From positions 1-23,721 of the forward strand of contig CALGBY010000126.1 in the NCBI GenBank assembly GCA_937886445.1: a DNA stretch of 23,721 bases, read 5' to 3'. The stretch is from an uncultured Clostridia bacterium (GTDB lineage Bacteria; Bacillota; Clostridia; Christensenellales; Aristaeellaceae). Shown in pieces: positions 1-7,291 of the stretch (its first letter is position 1; each line of letters starts with the position of its first letter). The notes beneath the pieces are model-generated. The model was not told the DNA's origin, did no database searches, and saw nothing but the letters and a program-made list of their open reading frames with translations. The position numbers and the translations under genes are program-made.

Positions 1-27
1 GTGCCTCATCCGGAGGGCGGGCCATGT

Positions 28-101
28 ATCGAAATTTCTGCAAGATGAAGATGGTAAAAAAGACACCGTTCAGTGTGCTGACGAATTGTGCGGTATTGCC
101 T
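28..101 (+). repeat. Partial copy of dispersed MITE-like repeat
   Basis: This 74-nt stretch aligns without gaps to the reverse complement of 8483-8556. The last 27 nt (75-101, ending GCGGTATTGCCT) are identical and the rest differ mainly by transitions. It ends 6 nt before the stop codon of the minus-strand solute-binding-protein gene. Only one end and part of the body match. Positions 1-27 diverge or are truncated, so this is a partial or variant copy. A short reading frame runs through both copies, but many of the differences are non-synonymous, so I treat it as a nucleotide repeat rather than a gene. Confidence 0.7.
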
Positions 102-107
102 TAAAGA

Positions 108-1442
108 TCAGTTGGCGCTGTCCAGCGTTTCCTGGATCTCGATCGCCAGAGCGTTCAGGGTCTCGGTCACATCGGCACCCTCGTTGTAGATGGTGGCCAG
201 CGCGTGACGCCAGAGGTTGGCGCAGGTATCATAGGCGGGGTTCTGGTTGCGGGGGTTGATCCAGGCGGCATTGTTGATGATGTCGGCCATGGCGGGCTTG
301 CGCTCCAGATACTCCTGATATTCAGGCAGAGCCTTTACGGAAGCGCGGGTGGGGAAGTAGCCGGTCTTGTCAGCCCAGTACAGGTTGATCTCGGCACCGG
401 TCATGAACATCATGAACTGCCAGGCGGCATTCTTTTCAGCCTGAGTGGCGCTGGCGGGGATGAAGATGGCGCTGCCGCCCACTTCGCTCATGAAGCTCTC
501 ATGGTCATAGCCGCCGGGCAGCCAGGCCATACCCACTTCGAAGGCCTTTTCCGGTTCTTCGGCGTACTTATCGGCGACCTTGCCGGTGTAGGTAGTGTAG
601 AGAGAGGAGGTGTGGAACACGGAGAAGGCGCCGCCGGCCACGAACAGGTCGCGCATGTTGGAGGAAGCGCCGGTACCGTAGGCATAGTAGGCATAGCCCT
701 TGTCGATCCATTCCTTGATCTTGGTGTTGATGGCGATGCTCTGCTCGCTGTTTACATCGGTCTTGCCGTCTTCGGTAACGATCTTGACGCCGTTGTTCTT
801 GAACAGCATCTCATGATACCAGTAGTCCCAGCCGCCGAACACGGTGCCGTAACGGGCGGTGGTGCCGTCCTCGTTGAAGATGGTGGCCTTTTCGAGGAAG
901 GCTTCCATTTCGTCCAGCGTCTTGGGCATTTCGATGCCTTCGGCTTCCGCGGCGGTCTTGTTGTAATACATGCACTGGGTGCTGATCAGATAGGGCAGGC
1001 AGATCTGCTCTTCATCATAGCTGGTGGACAGCACGAGGCCCTCGCCGAAGTCTTCCACATCATAGTCAAAGGCTTCCATGTAGGGGTCCAGCACTTCGCA
1101 CAGACCGGCAGCGCCGAAACCGGCGGGGTCGGAGGTGTTGCAGCAGCAGATGGCGGGCACGGTGCCGGCGCCTTCACGGGCGGCGGCGTCGGCAGCGACG
1201 AACTGCTCCTTGATCTCGGTGTAGCTTCCCTTGTATACGGGCACCACGGTGATGCCGTATTCGTTTTCGGTGTTGAACTTGGTCACCATGTAGTTGATGT
1301 ACTCATCGAACTGGCTCTCATGGGCATGCCACCATTCGATCGTGATCGGTTCGGTCACGTCATATTCTGTGGCGGCCAGCGCGCTGCCGGCCAGGCCCAT
1401 CAGCATCATGACGGCCAGAAGCAGGGATACGATTTTCTTCAT
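108..1442 (-). CDS. Secreted ABC-transporter solute-binding protein (family 1, UgpB-like)
   Basis: This 444-aa extracellular binding protein would capture a carbohydrate or glycerophosphodiester for an ABC importer; no permease or ATPase gene lies in the window. Residues 1-23 form a signal peptide (MKK, hydrophobic core, AGSALA|A). The mature start has the family-1 look (EWWHAHES, then FNTEN and VVPVYKGSYTEI), and STQCMYYNKTAAEAEG resembles the UgpB/MalE hinge region. Length is normal for the family. The signal sequence is a type I (SPase I) site with no lipobox Cys, which is unusual in a Gram-positive binding protein. A CCC run sits near residue 100. The start is supported by AAGGAGAGG about 9 nt upstream and by a near-consensus promoter at 1559-1587. 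The substrate is uncertain: the UgpB resemblance and the nearby GDPD hint at glycerol-3-phosphate or its diesters, but a sugar is equally possible. Confidence 0.88.
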   Translation of the reverse strand: MKKIVSLLLAVMMLMGLAGSALAATEYDVTEPITIEWWHAHESQFDEYINYMVTKFNTENEYGITVVPVYKGSYTEIKEQFVAADAAAREGAGTVPAICCCNTSDPAGFGAAGLCEVLDPYMEAFDYDVEDFGEGLVLSTSYDEEQICLPYLISTQCMYYNKTAAEAEGIEMPKTLDEMEAFLEKATIFNEDGTTARYGTVFGGWDYWYHEMLFKNNGVKIVTEDGKTDVNSEQSIAINTKIKEWIDKGYAYYAYGTGASSNMRDLFVAGGAFSVFHTSSLYTTYTGKVADKYAEEPEKAFEVGMAWLPGGYDHESFMSEVGGSAIFIPASATQAEKNAAWQFMMFMTGAEINLYWADKTGYFPTRASVKALPEYQEYLERKPAMADIINNAAWINPRNQNPAYDTCANLWRHALATIYNEGADVTETLNALAIEIQETLDSAN

Positions 1443-1558
1443 AGGTTACCTCTCCTTTTTGCCTTTCGGCGTTTATTTCAACCGGCTATCCCCTTTGGAG
1501 GCATCATGCCGGTTTGAAGCACGGCGGATGTGAAATTGCTCTCACCATATCTGTTTCC

Positions 1559-1587
1559 ACTATAACGGATTTTCACGCTTATGTCAA
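1559..1587 (-). promoter_or_regulatory. Sigma-A promoter of the solute-binding-protein gene
   Basis: Read on the minus strand this is TTGACA (1582-1587), a 17-nt spacer, then TATAGT (1559-1564). The -35 is perfect and the -10 matches at five of six positions. Transcription would begin near 1552, giving a leader of about 110 nt before the ATG at 1442. Confidence 0.85.
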
Positions 1588-1652
1588 CTGAAAAATGTTC
1601 TATATGGCATATTATGTTGTAGATACGGACAGGTCGGCGGCATTTCGCCTGA

Positions 1653-1666
1653 TGTAAGCGCTTGAA
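1653..1666. promoter_or_regulatory. cre/LacI-family-like operator
   Basis: TGTAAGCGCTTGAA contains the perfect palindrome AAGCGCTT at 1656-1663, the core of many CcpA cre and LacI-family operators. It overlaps the -35 hexamer of the plus-strand promoter (1662-1667) and lies about 65 bp upstream of the divergent -35. Repression of the plus-strand gene by a sugar-responsive regulator is therefore plausible. The second half-site is imperfect. No regulator gene is present here. Confidence 0.45.
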
Positions 1667-1690
1667 TGCCGGCGGCTTCTGTGGTATACT
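1662..1690 (+). promoter_or_regulatory. Sigma-A promoter of the secreted propeller-like gene
   Basis: TTGAAT (1662-1667), a 17-nt spacer and TATACT (1685-1690), with an extended -10 TG at 1682-1683. The start would be near 1697, leaving a leader of about 215 nt before the ATG at 1915. I saw no riboswitch in that leader. It has an open frame in phase with the downstream gene but no ribosome binding site. Confidence 0.7.
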
Positions 1691-1914
1691 TGATACGGCA
1701 AAAACATGGGTACAGGCAAACGGCCCGCCGGTGCTTTATCCGGAGGACGAGGCCCAAAAGCGCCGCGTTCTGTATGATCGCGCTGTTCTTGGCGCTGCCG
1801 GTGATTGCCGTGGCCGTATCACTTTCGGCCTGCGCGCGGAGCGTGTTTTGCCGTATATGCGGGTATTATGGATACAGGATCGTACCGCGGGCCGCTGCCC
1901 GTACCGGAGGAAAT

Positions 1915-2976
1915 ATGAAAAAAATGAGTAAGCCGGAAAAATGGATCTGCCTTCTGTGTGTGCTGCTGATGCTTGCTGCCGTTCCCGCCTGCGCAGCGGG
2001 GAAGGACAGGGTGTTTACCGTGCAGGAGAGGACGGGCTGCGAAAACACATCGAAAAGCTATGACGCGTTTTATGCCGCCGGCAGCTGCGGCGTGCTGATC
2101 CCCGGCCTCGCGGAGGATCTGGTGCCGCAGGGCATCGCGTATCTTGAAAGCGAAAACCAGCTGATCTTTGCCGGCTATTCCTCCGGGAAGGGGGAACACA
2201 GCGCGCTCATCTTTACCGATGCCGAAACCGGGGAGATTACAAGACAGGTGCTGCTTGAGACCGTGTCGGGAGAGTCCTATACCGGGCATGCCGGCGGGGT
2301 ATGCGTGACCCAAAAGGATCTGTATGTATCCAACGCGAACAGGCTGTACCGCATATCGCTCGACACGCTGCTGAAGCTGCCGGAGAGAGCCGTGTGCGCG
2401 TTTGAGGAGGAGATCGGCGTACCGGTCAATTCCAGCTACTGCAGCTGCTCGGAGGGCATCCTGTGGGTGGGAGAGTTTGAGTATTCCACCGATTATAAAA
2501 CGGACGCCTCTCACAAGATCAAAACAGGAGAGGGCTTTTTCCGTGCCTGGACCTGCGGCTATCGCCTTGATGAGGAGGGCGGGATTTCCGGCAGAGAGAC
2601 CTGCAACGGGAATATCATTCCCGATATCATTCTGTCCACGCCCGAAAAGATCCAGAGTGTTGCCATGATGAACGGCAATATCTATGTGAGCCGCAGCTAC
2701 GGGCGCAGGGCGTCCTCCGCCCTGATGCGCTTTGACGGCCTGCTTGAGCGCAAAGCGGATACGAGCGCGGAGTACGGCGGGAAGGAGATCCCGGTGTGGT
2801 ATCTGGACAAGGTGAACCGCAGCGCGATCATCGTGGCCCCGCCGATGACGGAGGGTCTCTGCTGCGTGAACGGAAGGATGACGGTGCTGTTTGAATCGGC
2901 CGCCAACACCTACCGCCGCTATGACAACGCGTCTGAAAACCCCATGGACAGGGTGTTCTGCCTGAGCGGCTTCTGA
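1915..2976 (+). CDS. Secreted beta-propeller-like protein, unknown function
   Basis: This 353-aa exported protein has a signal peptide at residues 1-28 (KWICLLCVLLMLAAVPACAAG). VPAC could be a weak lipobox, or ACA|A a type I cleavage site. The body has repeating strand-rich units typical of propellers, for example VPQGIAYLESENQLIFAGY, HAGGVCVTQKDLYVSNANRL, YCSCSEGILWVGEF and IQSVAMMNGNIYVSRSYG. No catalytic motif is recognised. The ATG at 1915 is chosen because GGAGG lies 4 nt before it and a signal peptide follows. The same frame stays open upstream to 1666 with another hydrophobic stretch but no ribosome binding site. It is followed after 72 nt by the GDPD gene, probably in one transcript. 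It may sense or bind a polymer or lipid-derived ligand, but this is not established. Confidence 0.75.
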   Translation: MKKMSKPEKWICLLCVLLMLAAVPACAAGKDRVFTVQERTGCENTSKSYDAFYAAGSCGVLIPGLAEDLVPQGIAYLESENQLIFAGYSSGKGEHSALIFTDAETGEITRQVLLETVSGESYTGHAGGVCVTQKDLYVSNANRLYRISLDTLLKLPERAVCAFEEEIGVPVNSSYCSCSEGILWVGEFEYSTDYKTDASHKIKTGEGFFRAWTCGYRLDEEGGISGRETCNGNIIPDIILSTPEKIQSVAMMNGNIYVSRSYGRRASSALMRFDGLLERKADTSAEYGGKEIPVWYLDKVNRSAIIVAPPMTEGLCCVNGRMTVLFESAANTYRRYDNASENPMDRVFCLSGF

Positions 2977-3048
2977 TACGGCCGGAACGGGAATGCTGGA
3001 AACACCGGAAGGCTCGTTCCGATATCATGATAAAGGAGAAATAACAGT

Positions 3049-3753
3049 ATGCTGGGTGAAAGAGTTAAAATGGTCGCGCACCGCGGGTTCAACCTGTATG
3101 AGACCGAAAATACCTGCGCAGCCTTTGTGGCGGCGGGCAACAGAAGCCACTTCGGCATCGAGACCGATATCCATGTTACAAAGGACGGGGAATTTGTGAT
3201 CATCCACGATGACCGTACCGGACGCGTGGCGGGAGATGACCTGTGCGTTGAGGAGACCTGTCTGGAAACGCTGCGCGGCATCCGTCTGCTGGACAAGGAC
3301 GGCAAAAAGGGCAGGAAGGACCTGATGATGCCCGTGCTCGCCGAATATCTGTCCATCTGCAAACGGTACGGCAAAACCGCCGTGCTGGAATTCAAAAACC
3401 ATTTTTCTCCGGAGGATACGGACCGCGTGATCGAGCTGATCCGCAGCATGGATTATATGGACCGGATGGTATTCATCTCGTTTGACCTGCCCAACATGAT
3501 CTGCCTGCGTGAAAAGCTGCCGGAGGCAAAGCTGCAGTTCCTTACCAAGGTATATACCGATGACCTTGAAGAGACCCTGCAGAAATACAGGTTGGATCTT
3601 GATATCAAGCATGTGGCGATCACGAAGGAGCGGGTGAGCCGGCTGCATGAGCTGGGCATCGAAGTGAATGTGTGGACGGTGGATACGGAGGAGCTGGCGG
3701 AGCGCATGATCGACTATGGCGTGGATTATATCACCACCAACTGTCTGGAATAA
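3049..3753 (+). CDS. Glycerophosphodiester phosphodiesterase (GDPD family)
   Basis: This 234-aa protein hydrolyses glycerophosphodiesters to sn-glycerol 3-phosphate and an alcohol. It has no signal peptide and so is probably cytoplasmic, like UgpQ. TIM-barrel GDPD motifs are present in order: AHRG (residues 10-13), the E-T-E-N-T segment (18-22), IETD (37-40), IIHDD (51-55), LEFK (113-116), VNVWTVD (206-212) and the terminal ITTN. The HRG/E/D/H metal and catalytic set looks intact. Length is typical of the short bacterial form. AAAGGAG 11 nt upstream supports the start. It lies 72 nt after the secreted protein and is closed by a terminator at 3830-3854. With the UgpB-like binding protein 1.6 kb away, it suggests use of phospholipid headgroups. 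Confidence 0.93.
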   Translation: MLGERVKMVAHRGFNLYETENTCAAFVAAGNRSHFGIETDIHVTKDGEFVIIHDDRTGRVAGDDLCVEETCLETLRGIRLLDKDGKKGRKDLMMPVLAEYLSICKRYGKTAVLEFKNHFSPEDTDRVIELIRSMDYMDRMVFISFDLPNMICLREKLPEAKLQFLTKVYTDDLEETLQKYRLDLDIKHVAITKERVSRLHELGIEVNVWTVDTEELAERMIDYGVDYITTNCLE

Positions 3754-3829
3754 GCGGCCGCGGCACCGGAAGGGCGGAAAATGACCGCGGCCTTCCGGTA
3801 GGGATACGCGGGCGGCGATACGCGCGCCG

Positions 3830-3854
3830 GGGGCTGCCGGACAGCCCCGTTTTT
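3830..3854 (+). terminator. Rho-independent terminator after GDPD gene
   Basis: GGGGCTG (3830-3836), loop CCGGA, CAGCCCC (3842-3848), then GTTTTT. It lies between the GDPD stop codon and the next gene and would end the propeller-like/GDPD transcript. Confidence 0.75.
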
Positions 3855-3942
3855 GCGCTGCGGGGACGGTTTCCGCCGGGGACCGCGCGTATGGATCGCT
3901 GAGTAACGGGCCTGTGACGGCCGGGAATGGAGAATCAATCAT

Positions 3943-4704
3943 ATGCTTGTGGCATCTGATCTGGACGGTACGCTGCTGACAAAGGATGGCAGGCTGCCCG
4001 AGGGCACCTTTGATATGATACGGGAGCTGAAGGAGAAGGGCATCGCCTTCGCGGCGGCCTCCGGAAGGCAGTACGCCAATATGCGGCGGCTGTTTTACCC
4101 CGTAAGGAAGGATATCTATTTCATCTGCGAAAACGGCAGCCTGCTGTGCTGGGGCGAGGAAGTGCCTGAGGCGGCGTATATCGGGGAGGAAAACGCGCGG
4201 GAGGCTATCCGGGATCTGCTTTCGCTGGGCATGCAGCTGCTGCTTTCCACACCGGAGTGCACCTACTGCCTGCCCGGCTGCAGGGCGTTTACCGATGATA
4301 TGTTCTACCGCCTGAGAAACAACATGGCCGTTGTGGAGGATCCGTATCTTTTTGCCGGGGATTATATCAAGATATCGGGTTTCCGCGCGGACGGGGTGTA
4401 CGGTGATGTGGAGCCCATGCGTGAAAAGTGGAAGGGCATCCTGCATGCCGACACGGGCGGACGCGACTGGCTGGACCTGACTCCGCGCGACAAGGCGGAC
4501 GGGCTGAAAGCGCTGTGCCGCAGGGAAGGCATCCCGCTTTCCGATGTGATGGCCTTTGGGGACCAGCAGAACGATGTGGCCATGCTGCAGGCCGCCGGGG
4601 AGCCGTACCTGATGGAAAACGCGCCGGAGCAGGTGAAGGCATACGGCTTTCCCGTGTGCCGGTCGGTGCCGGACAAGGTGCGCGAGCGGCTGCTGCAGCC
4701 GTGA
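3943..4704 (+). CDS. Cof-type HAD-IIB phosphatase
   Basis: This 253-aa cytoplasmic HAD-superfamily hydrolase is probably a sugar-phosphate or nucleotide phosphatase. Motif I is DLDGT (residues 6-10, nucleophile Asp6, acid/base Asp8). Motif II is the Ser of AAASGRQ (Ser40). Motif III is Lys184 in PRDKADGLKALC. Motif IV is FGDQQNDVAML (205-214). The type IIB cap occupies roughly residues 85-175. The family norm is 250-290 aa, so it appears complete. The start follows GGAG with spacing of about 10 nt. Substrate specificity cannot be read from the sequence. A bidirectional terminator follows. Confidence 0.92.
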   Translation: MLVASDLDGTLLTKDGRLPEGTFDMIRELKEKGIAFAAASGRQYANMRRLFYPVRKDIYFICENGSLLCWGEEVPEAAYIGEENAREAIRDLLSLGMQLLLSTPECTYCLPGCRAFTDDMFYRLRNNMAVVEDPYLFAGDYIKISGFRADGVYGDVEPMREKWKGILHADTGGRDWLDLTPRDKADGLKALCRREGIPLSDVMAFGDQQNDVAMLQAAGEPYLMENAPEQVKAYGFPVCRSVPDKVRERLLQP

Positions 4705-4715
4705 TGCGGCGCGTG

Positions 4716-4780
4716 AAAAAACAGATCAAAGGGGACGGCGGATGAAAAAGACGGGCGCCGTCCCCTTTTGATCTGTTTTT
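4716..4780. terminator. Strong bidirectional terminator
   Basis: The arms at 4716-4740 and 4756-4780 (about 25 nt each, ACAGATCAAA and GGGGACGGCG paired with CGCCGTCCCC and TTTTGATCTG) are complementary except for one bulged A, with a 15-nt loop. A-tracts and T-tracts at the ends allow termination in both directions, so it also shields the HAD gene from the minus-strand cluster. In the remaining non-coding stretch, 4781-5063, I see no gene, RNA or clear terminator, only a weak GGCTG/CAGCC stem before a T-run near 4960. Confidence 0.9.
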
Positions 4781-5063
4781 CGGAATGTCATTGGGGTGCA
4801 AAGTATATAGGATAAGGTAGATCCTGTACAGGAAGTGACAGTAAAAATCAGGGGGTCGACCGGAGGTGAACCGGGAATCCGCGGGAAGCGGATCGCTCAA
4901 AAAGTACTGTGGATGAGCTGCCGGATCATGCTGCACAGGAGAGCCGGCTGCACAGCCATTGATTTTTTTCGCTGTTTCTGCTTCGTTCGTGACGGTGCCG
5001 CGATGCTCTCAAAGCAGTTCCCGAATATCCGCAGACTGTCTTTCCGTGAAAAGCCTGCTTGCG

Positions 5064-6134
5064 TTATCGGTCCATGCTCCTGTCCCACGCGGGCTCAAGA
5101 ACATCGCTGATCCTGTCATGCAAGCCAAGACGGTCATAGGCGGCGGCGATCCTGTCAAAGTAGACGGGATCACAAGGCTGCTGACGGAAGTTTTCCATCA
5201 AGTAGATCAGACCTTCGACTTCTATTCCGTTGTTGAGGAGGACCTTCGCGGTATCCTTATAGTAGTAATGCCCGCGTACCCCCTCGTAACGGTCCAGAGA
5301 GCGCTCATGTTGACCGGAGATCTTCCAAACGGCAGCGGGCACTGTTGCCGCGGGATCCTCAATATCTGTTACGGTAGCATGAAGATAGAAATCAAGCTGC
5401 GCGCGGCGGATCGTTCCGATGCCGACCAATTCGGCACCGGGGCATCGTACTGCCATCTGTGCCTCATCCATGTTGGATCCGTAAGCAATATAGAGGCGCT
5501 CGTTCTCCCTGCAGGAATAATCCCCGAGAAGCCGGGCAGGCGTCTCGGCGATGATCATTTCCTGCTCGTTTTTGAGATCACACGCCCAGCCGAAGATATG
5601 CCTTCCTTCATCGTGATCCTTCCTGACCGTCCGGAGCGCGTTGGTAAACATTGCCCGGAACGCGGGGCTTACGGAAGGATACCGCATAACGAAATCGGCA
5701 TATCCTGCCTTCAGAAAACACCGGAGGTTATAATACAGGATCTCTTCTGCTTCATATCCGTGACCCAGAAGGCCATTTACCGTGCATCCGTTCAAACCTT
5801 GCTCCAGTGTATCCTTCACATTTGCCTCAAGCATCAGCGCAGGTTCGCGAAGAACGGCGGCGATCAGGCACCGGATCATCACATAGGTCGGCAGGAGAAA
5901 GAACTCACAGAAGGTATCACGGGGCATTTCGGCCGGATCGGCGTAGCCCCAGAAAACCATGCTCCGTTTATTGCCCGCAGTCTGTGCATCGGCGGCCGCC
6001 TTCAGGCAGAAGTCGTGCAGATCGGCATAGGAGCATTCCGCGGAGCGGATCTCTTCGAGGGTCTCCTCAAGGGAGCGGGTGATGCTCGACCAGGTGTCGA
6101 TCTTGTGTTCATGACGGGAAAAAGTGTACTTCAT
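5064..6134 (-). CDS. Two-domain protein with C-terminal gamma-glutamylcyclotransferase-like domain
   Basis: This is a 356-aa protein. The C-terminal part (about 212-320) has the GGCT/AIG2 fold signature: LYIAYGSNM (214-222, substrate-binding loop) and the proposed catalytic Glu284 in LDRYEGV, followed by HYYYKD and EGLIYLM. These enzymes cleave gamma-glutamyl amines or release 5-oxoproline; the substrate here is unknown. The N-terminal ~205 residues are mixed alpha/beta (DLHDFCLKAAADAQ, GCTVNGLLGHGYEAEE, IFGWACDLKNE) and not recognised. Free-standing GGCT proteins are usually 110-190 aa, so this is an extended or fused form. The start is firm: AAGGAGGT 7 nt before the ATG. It lies 79 nt downstream of the regulator-like gene on the same strand. 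Confidence 0.8.
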   Translation of the reverse strand: MKYTFSRHEHKIDTWSSITRSLEETLEEIRSAECSYADLHDFCLKAAADAQTAGNKRSMVFWGYADPAEMPRDTFCEFFLLPTYVMIRCLIAAVLREPALMLEANVKDTLEQGLNGCTVNGLLGHGYEAEEILYYNLRCFLKAGYADFVMRYPSVSPAFRAMFTNALRTVRKDHDEGRHIFGWACDLKNEQEMIIAETPARLLGDYSCRENERLYIAYGSNMDEAQMAVRCPGAELVGIGTIRRAQLDFYLHATVTDIEDPAATVPAAVWKISGQHERSLDRYEGVRGHYYYKDTAKVLLNNGIEVEGLIYLMENFRQQPCDPVYFDRIAAAYDRLGLHDRISDVLEPAWDRSMDR

Positions 6135-6179
6135 GGGATGACCTCCTTCAATACCGGGCGTGCTGCCCTGAATGGCTGT

Positions 6180-6188
6180 ATTGTATCA
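6180..6188 (-). promoter_or_regulatory. Possible extended -10 promoter for the GGCT-like gene
   Basis: On the minus strand this reads TGATACAAT: an extended -10 TG followed by TACAAT, 46 nt upstream of the ATG at 6134. No good -35 is seen at 16-18 nt, so it is only a candidate. Confidence 0.35.
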
Positions 6189-6213
6189 TTGAAGAAGGCT
6201 GCCGGACGGAAGC

Positions 6214-7161
6214 TCAGGTTACCAAATTTCCGTCACATTGCTTTATGTCGTATTCGCCGAGCACATGTTCATCAAGAACGATTTTCGTCCTGTCTTTACA
6301 GACAAAGATGAACCTGCCGTCTTCATAAATCACATGTCCGAATTTTTTATCATCGGGAGCTTCCTTTTTGCTGATCGAGCAGCATCCGCATTTCGCCAGA
6401 TAGGGTATTTCCTGCTGATCCATTTCTTTTCGGTAGCCGCTTCGCGGATGCTGCCAATAGTAATCCATTTCCGGGTCTCTTCCGTTGTTGCGCGCAACAG
6501 CCCTCATTCGCTGCTGAGCATACCCGGATAATTGCCGGTAGACATCGGCGGATATTTCAGTTACCATACGCTCATACTCGGTACCTTTGAAATGAAATCT
6601 CAGTTGATTTACAAGGAAGTTGACCTCGGAAAGATTCAAGGCCATAAAGACCGGATGGATCGTTGAGTCATAAACATTTGATTTATTTGCCAGCGATATC
6701 TGTACTTCGCTTCCCAGCACATTCGTGCCGTCCTGCAATTCGATCAGATACGGGTGTATACCTTTGCGGGATTTATGCAGTATATCCGCCAGTTCTTCCT
6801 TGGTTCTCCTGTTTGGACCGGGATCTGTGCCGCCCTGAGTCAGCTTCAGGATCTCGATCTGTATTTCCGTTTTGTCATGCATATCCTCCCACACCAATTT
6901 TTGATACCCTTTTTCACTGCACGATTTGCAGAGAAAATCGTTGATCAGAGTAAAAACATCGTACCGGCGGCTGAAGGGGACGCGCCGCAGTGCCGTTTTC
7001 AGGTCTTCACGGACGTCTGCTACGATCTTTTCATCCCATGCCGCAAGCGGTTTTTTCCAATATCCGAATCTCAAAACGAGGTTGAGTGCTTCATTATCTG
7101 AATAGCCATCGGCTTTGGCCCGGATACGAAGCTCTTCCTCCGCGGATAATTGTTTTCTCAT
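6214..7161 (-). CDS. Putative HTH (WYL-like) regulator, function unproven
   Basis: This is a 315-aa protein. Residues about 117-150 (NRRTKEELADILHKS, then YLIELQDGTNVLG) resemble the helix-turn-helix of WYL/DeoR-type regulators. TIHPVFMALNLSEVNFLVNQ (168-187) and VYRQLSGYA recall the linker and helical segment in that group. The C-terminal part carries a small Cys cluster, KCGCCS (257-262), and a strand-rich tail ending in Thr315. No WYL triad is visible, so assignment is tentative. The ATG at 7161 is chosen because GGGAGG lies 7 nt upstream. An in-frame extension to 7356 would overlap the Fic gene. It may be cotranscribed with Fic upstream (130-nt gap) and the GGCT-like gene downstream. Confidence 0.6.
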   Translation of the reverse strand: MRKQLSAEEELRIRAKADGYSDNEALNLVLRFGYWKKPLAAWDEKIVADVREDLKTALRRVPFSRRYDVFTLINDFLCKSCSEKGYQKLVWEDMHDKTEIQIEILKLTQGGTDPGPNRRTKEELADILHKSRKGIHPYLIELQDGTNVLGSEVQISLANKSNVYDSTIHPVFMALNLSEVNFLVNQLRFHFKGTEYERMVTEISADVYRQLSGYAQQRMRAVARNNGRDPEMDYYWQHPRSGYRKEMDQQEIPYLAKCGCCSISKKEAPDDKKFGHVIYEDGRFIFVCKDRTKIVLDEHVLGEYDIKQCDGNLVT

Positions 7162-7291
7162 GACTTTGCCTCCCGAATGCAAATATTCTTTATGTGTCCC
7201 GGCGGTATTGCCTTGGTAAAGAGCAGCCGACGTCCCTCTGCTTCGCGCCGGCTTCGGAAATTTGTACTTCCCGGGGAATATCCCGGCACGG

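Noticed and set aside
204..1517. Long plus-strand reading frame (437 aa) opposite the solute-binding-protein gene
   Set aside because: It is the antisense shadow of a gene with clear signal peptide, promoter and ribosome site; its translation is Gly/His/Val-rich with no domain.
1666..1914. N-terminal extension of the propeller-like protein, including a hydrophobic stretch near 1774
   Set aside because: There is no ribosome site, and the predicted promoter -10 (1685-1690) lies inside it; the ATG at 1915 has GGAGG and a proper signal peptide.
2983..3021. CGGAACG/CGTTCCG stem between the propeller-like gene and GDPD
   Set aside because: Loop of 25 nt and no T-run; not a credible terminator, so the two genes are still likely cotranscribed.
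4781..5063. Possible RNA gene near 4840-4920 (GC-rich paired-looking stretch)
   Set aside because: I could not form a tRNA cloverleaf or recognise any known RNA family.
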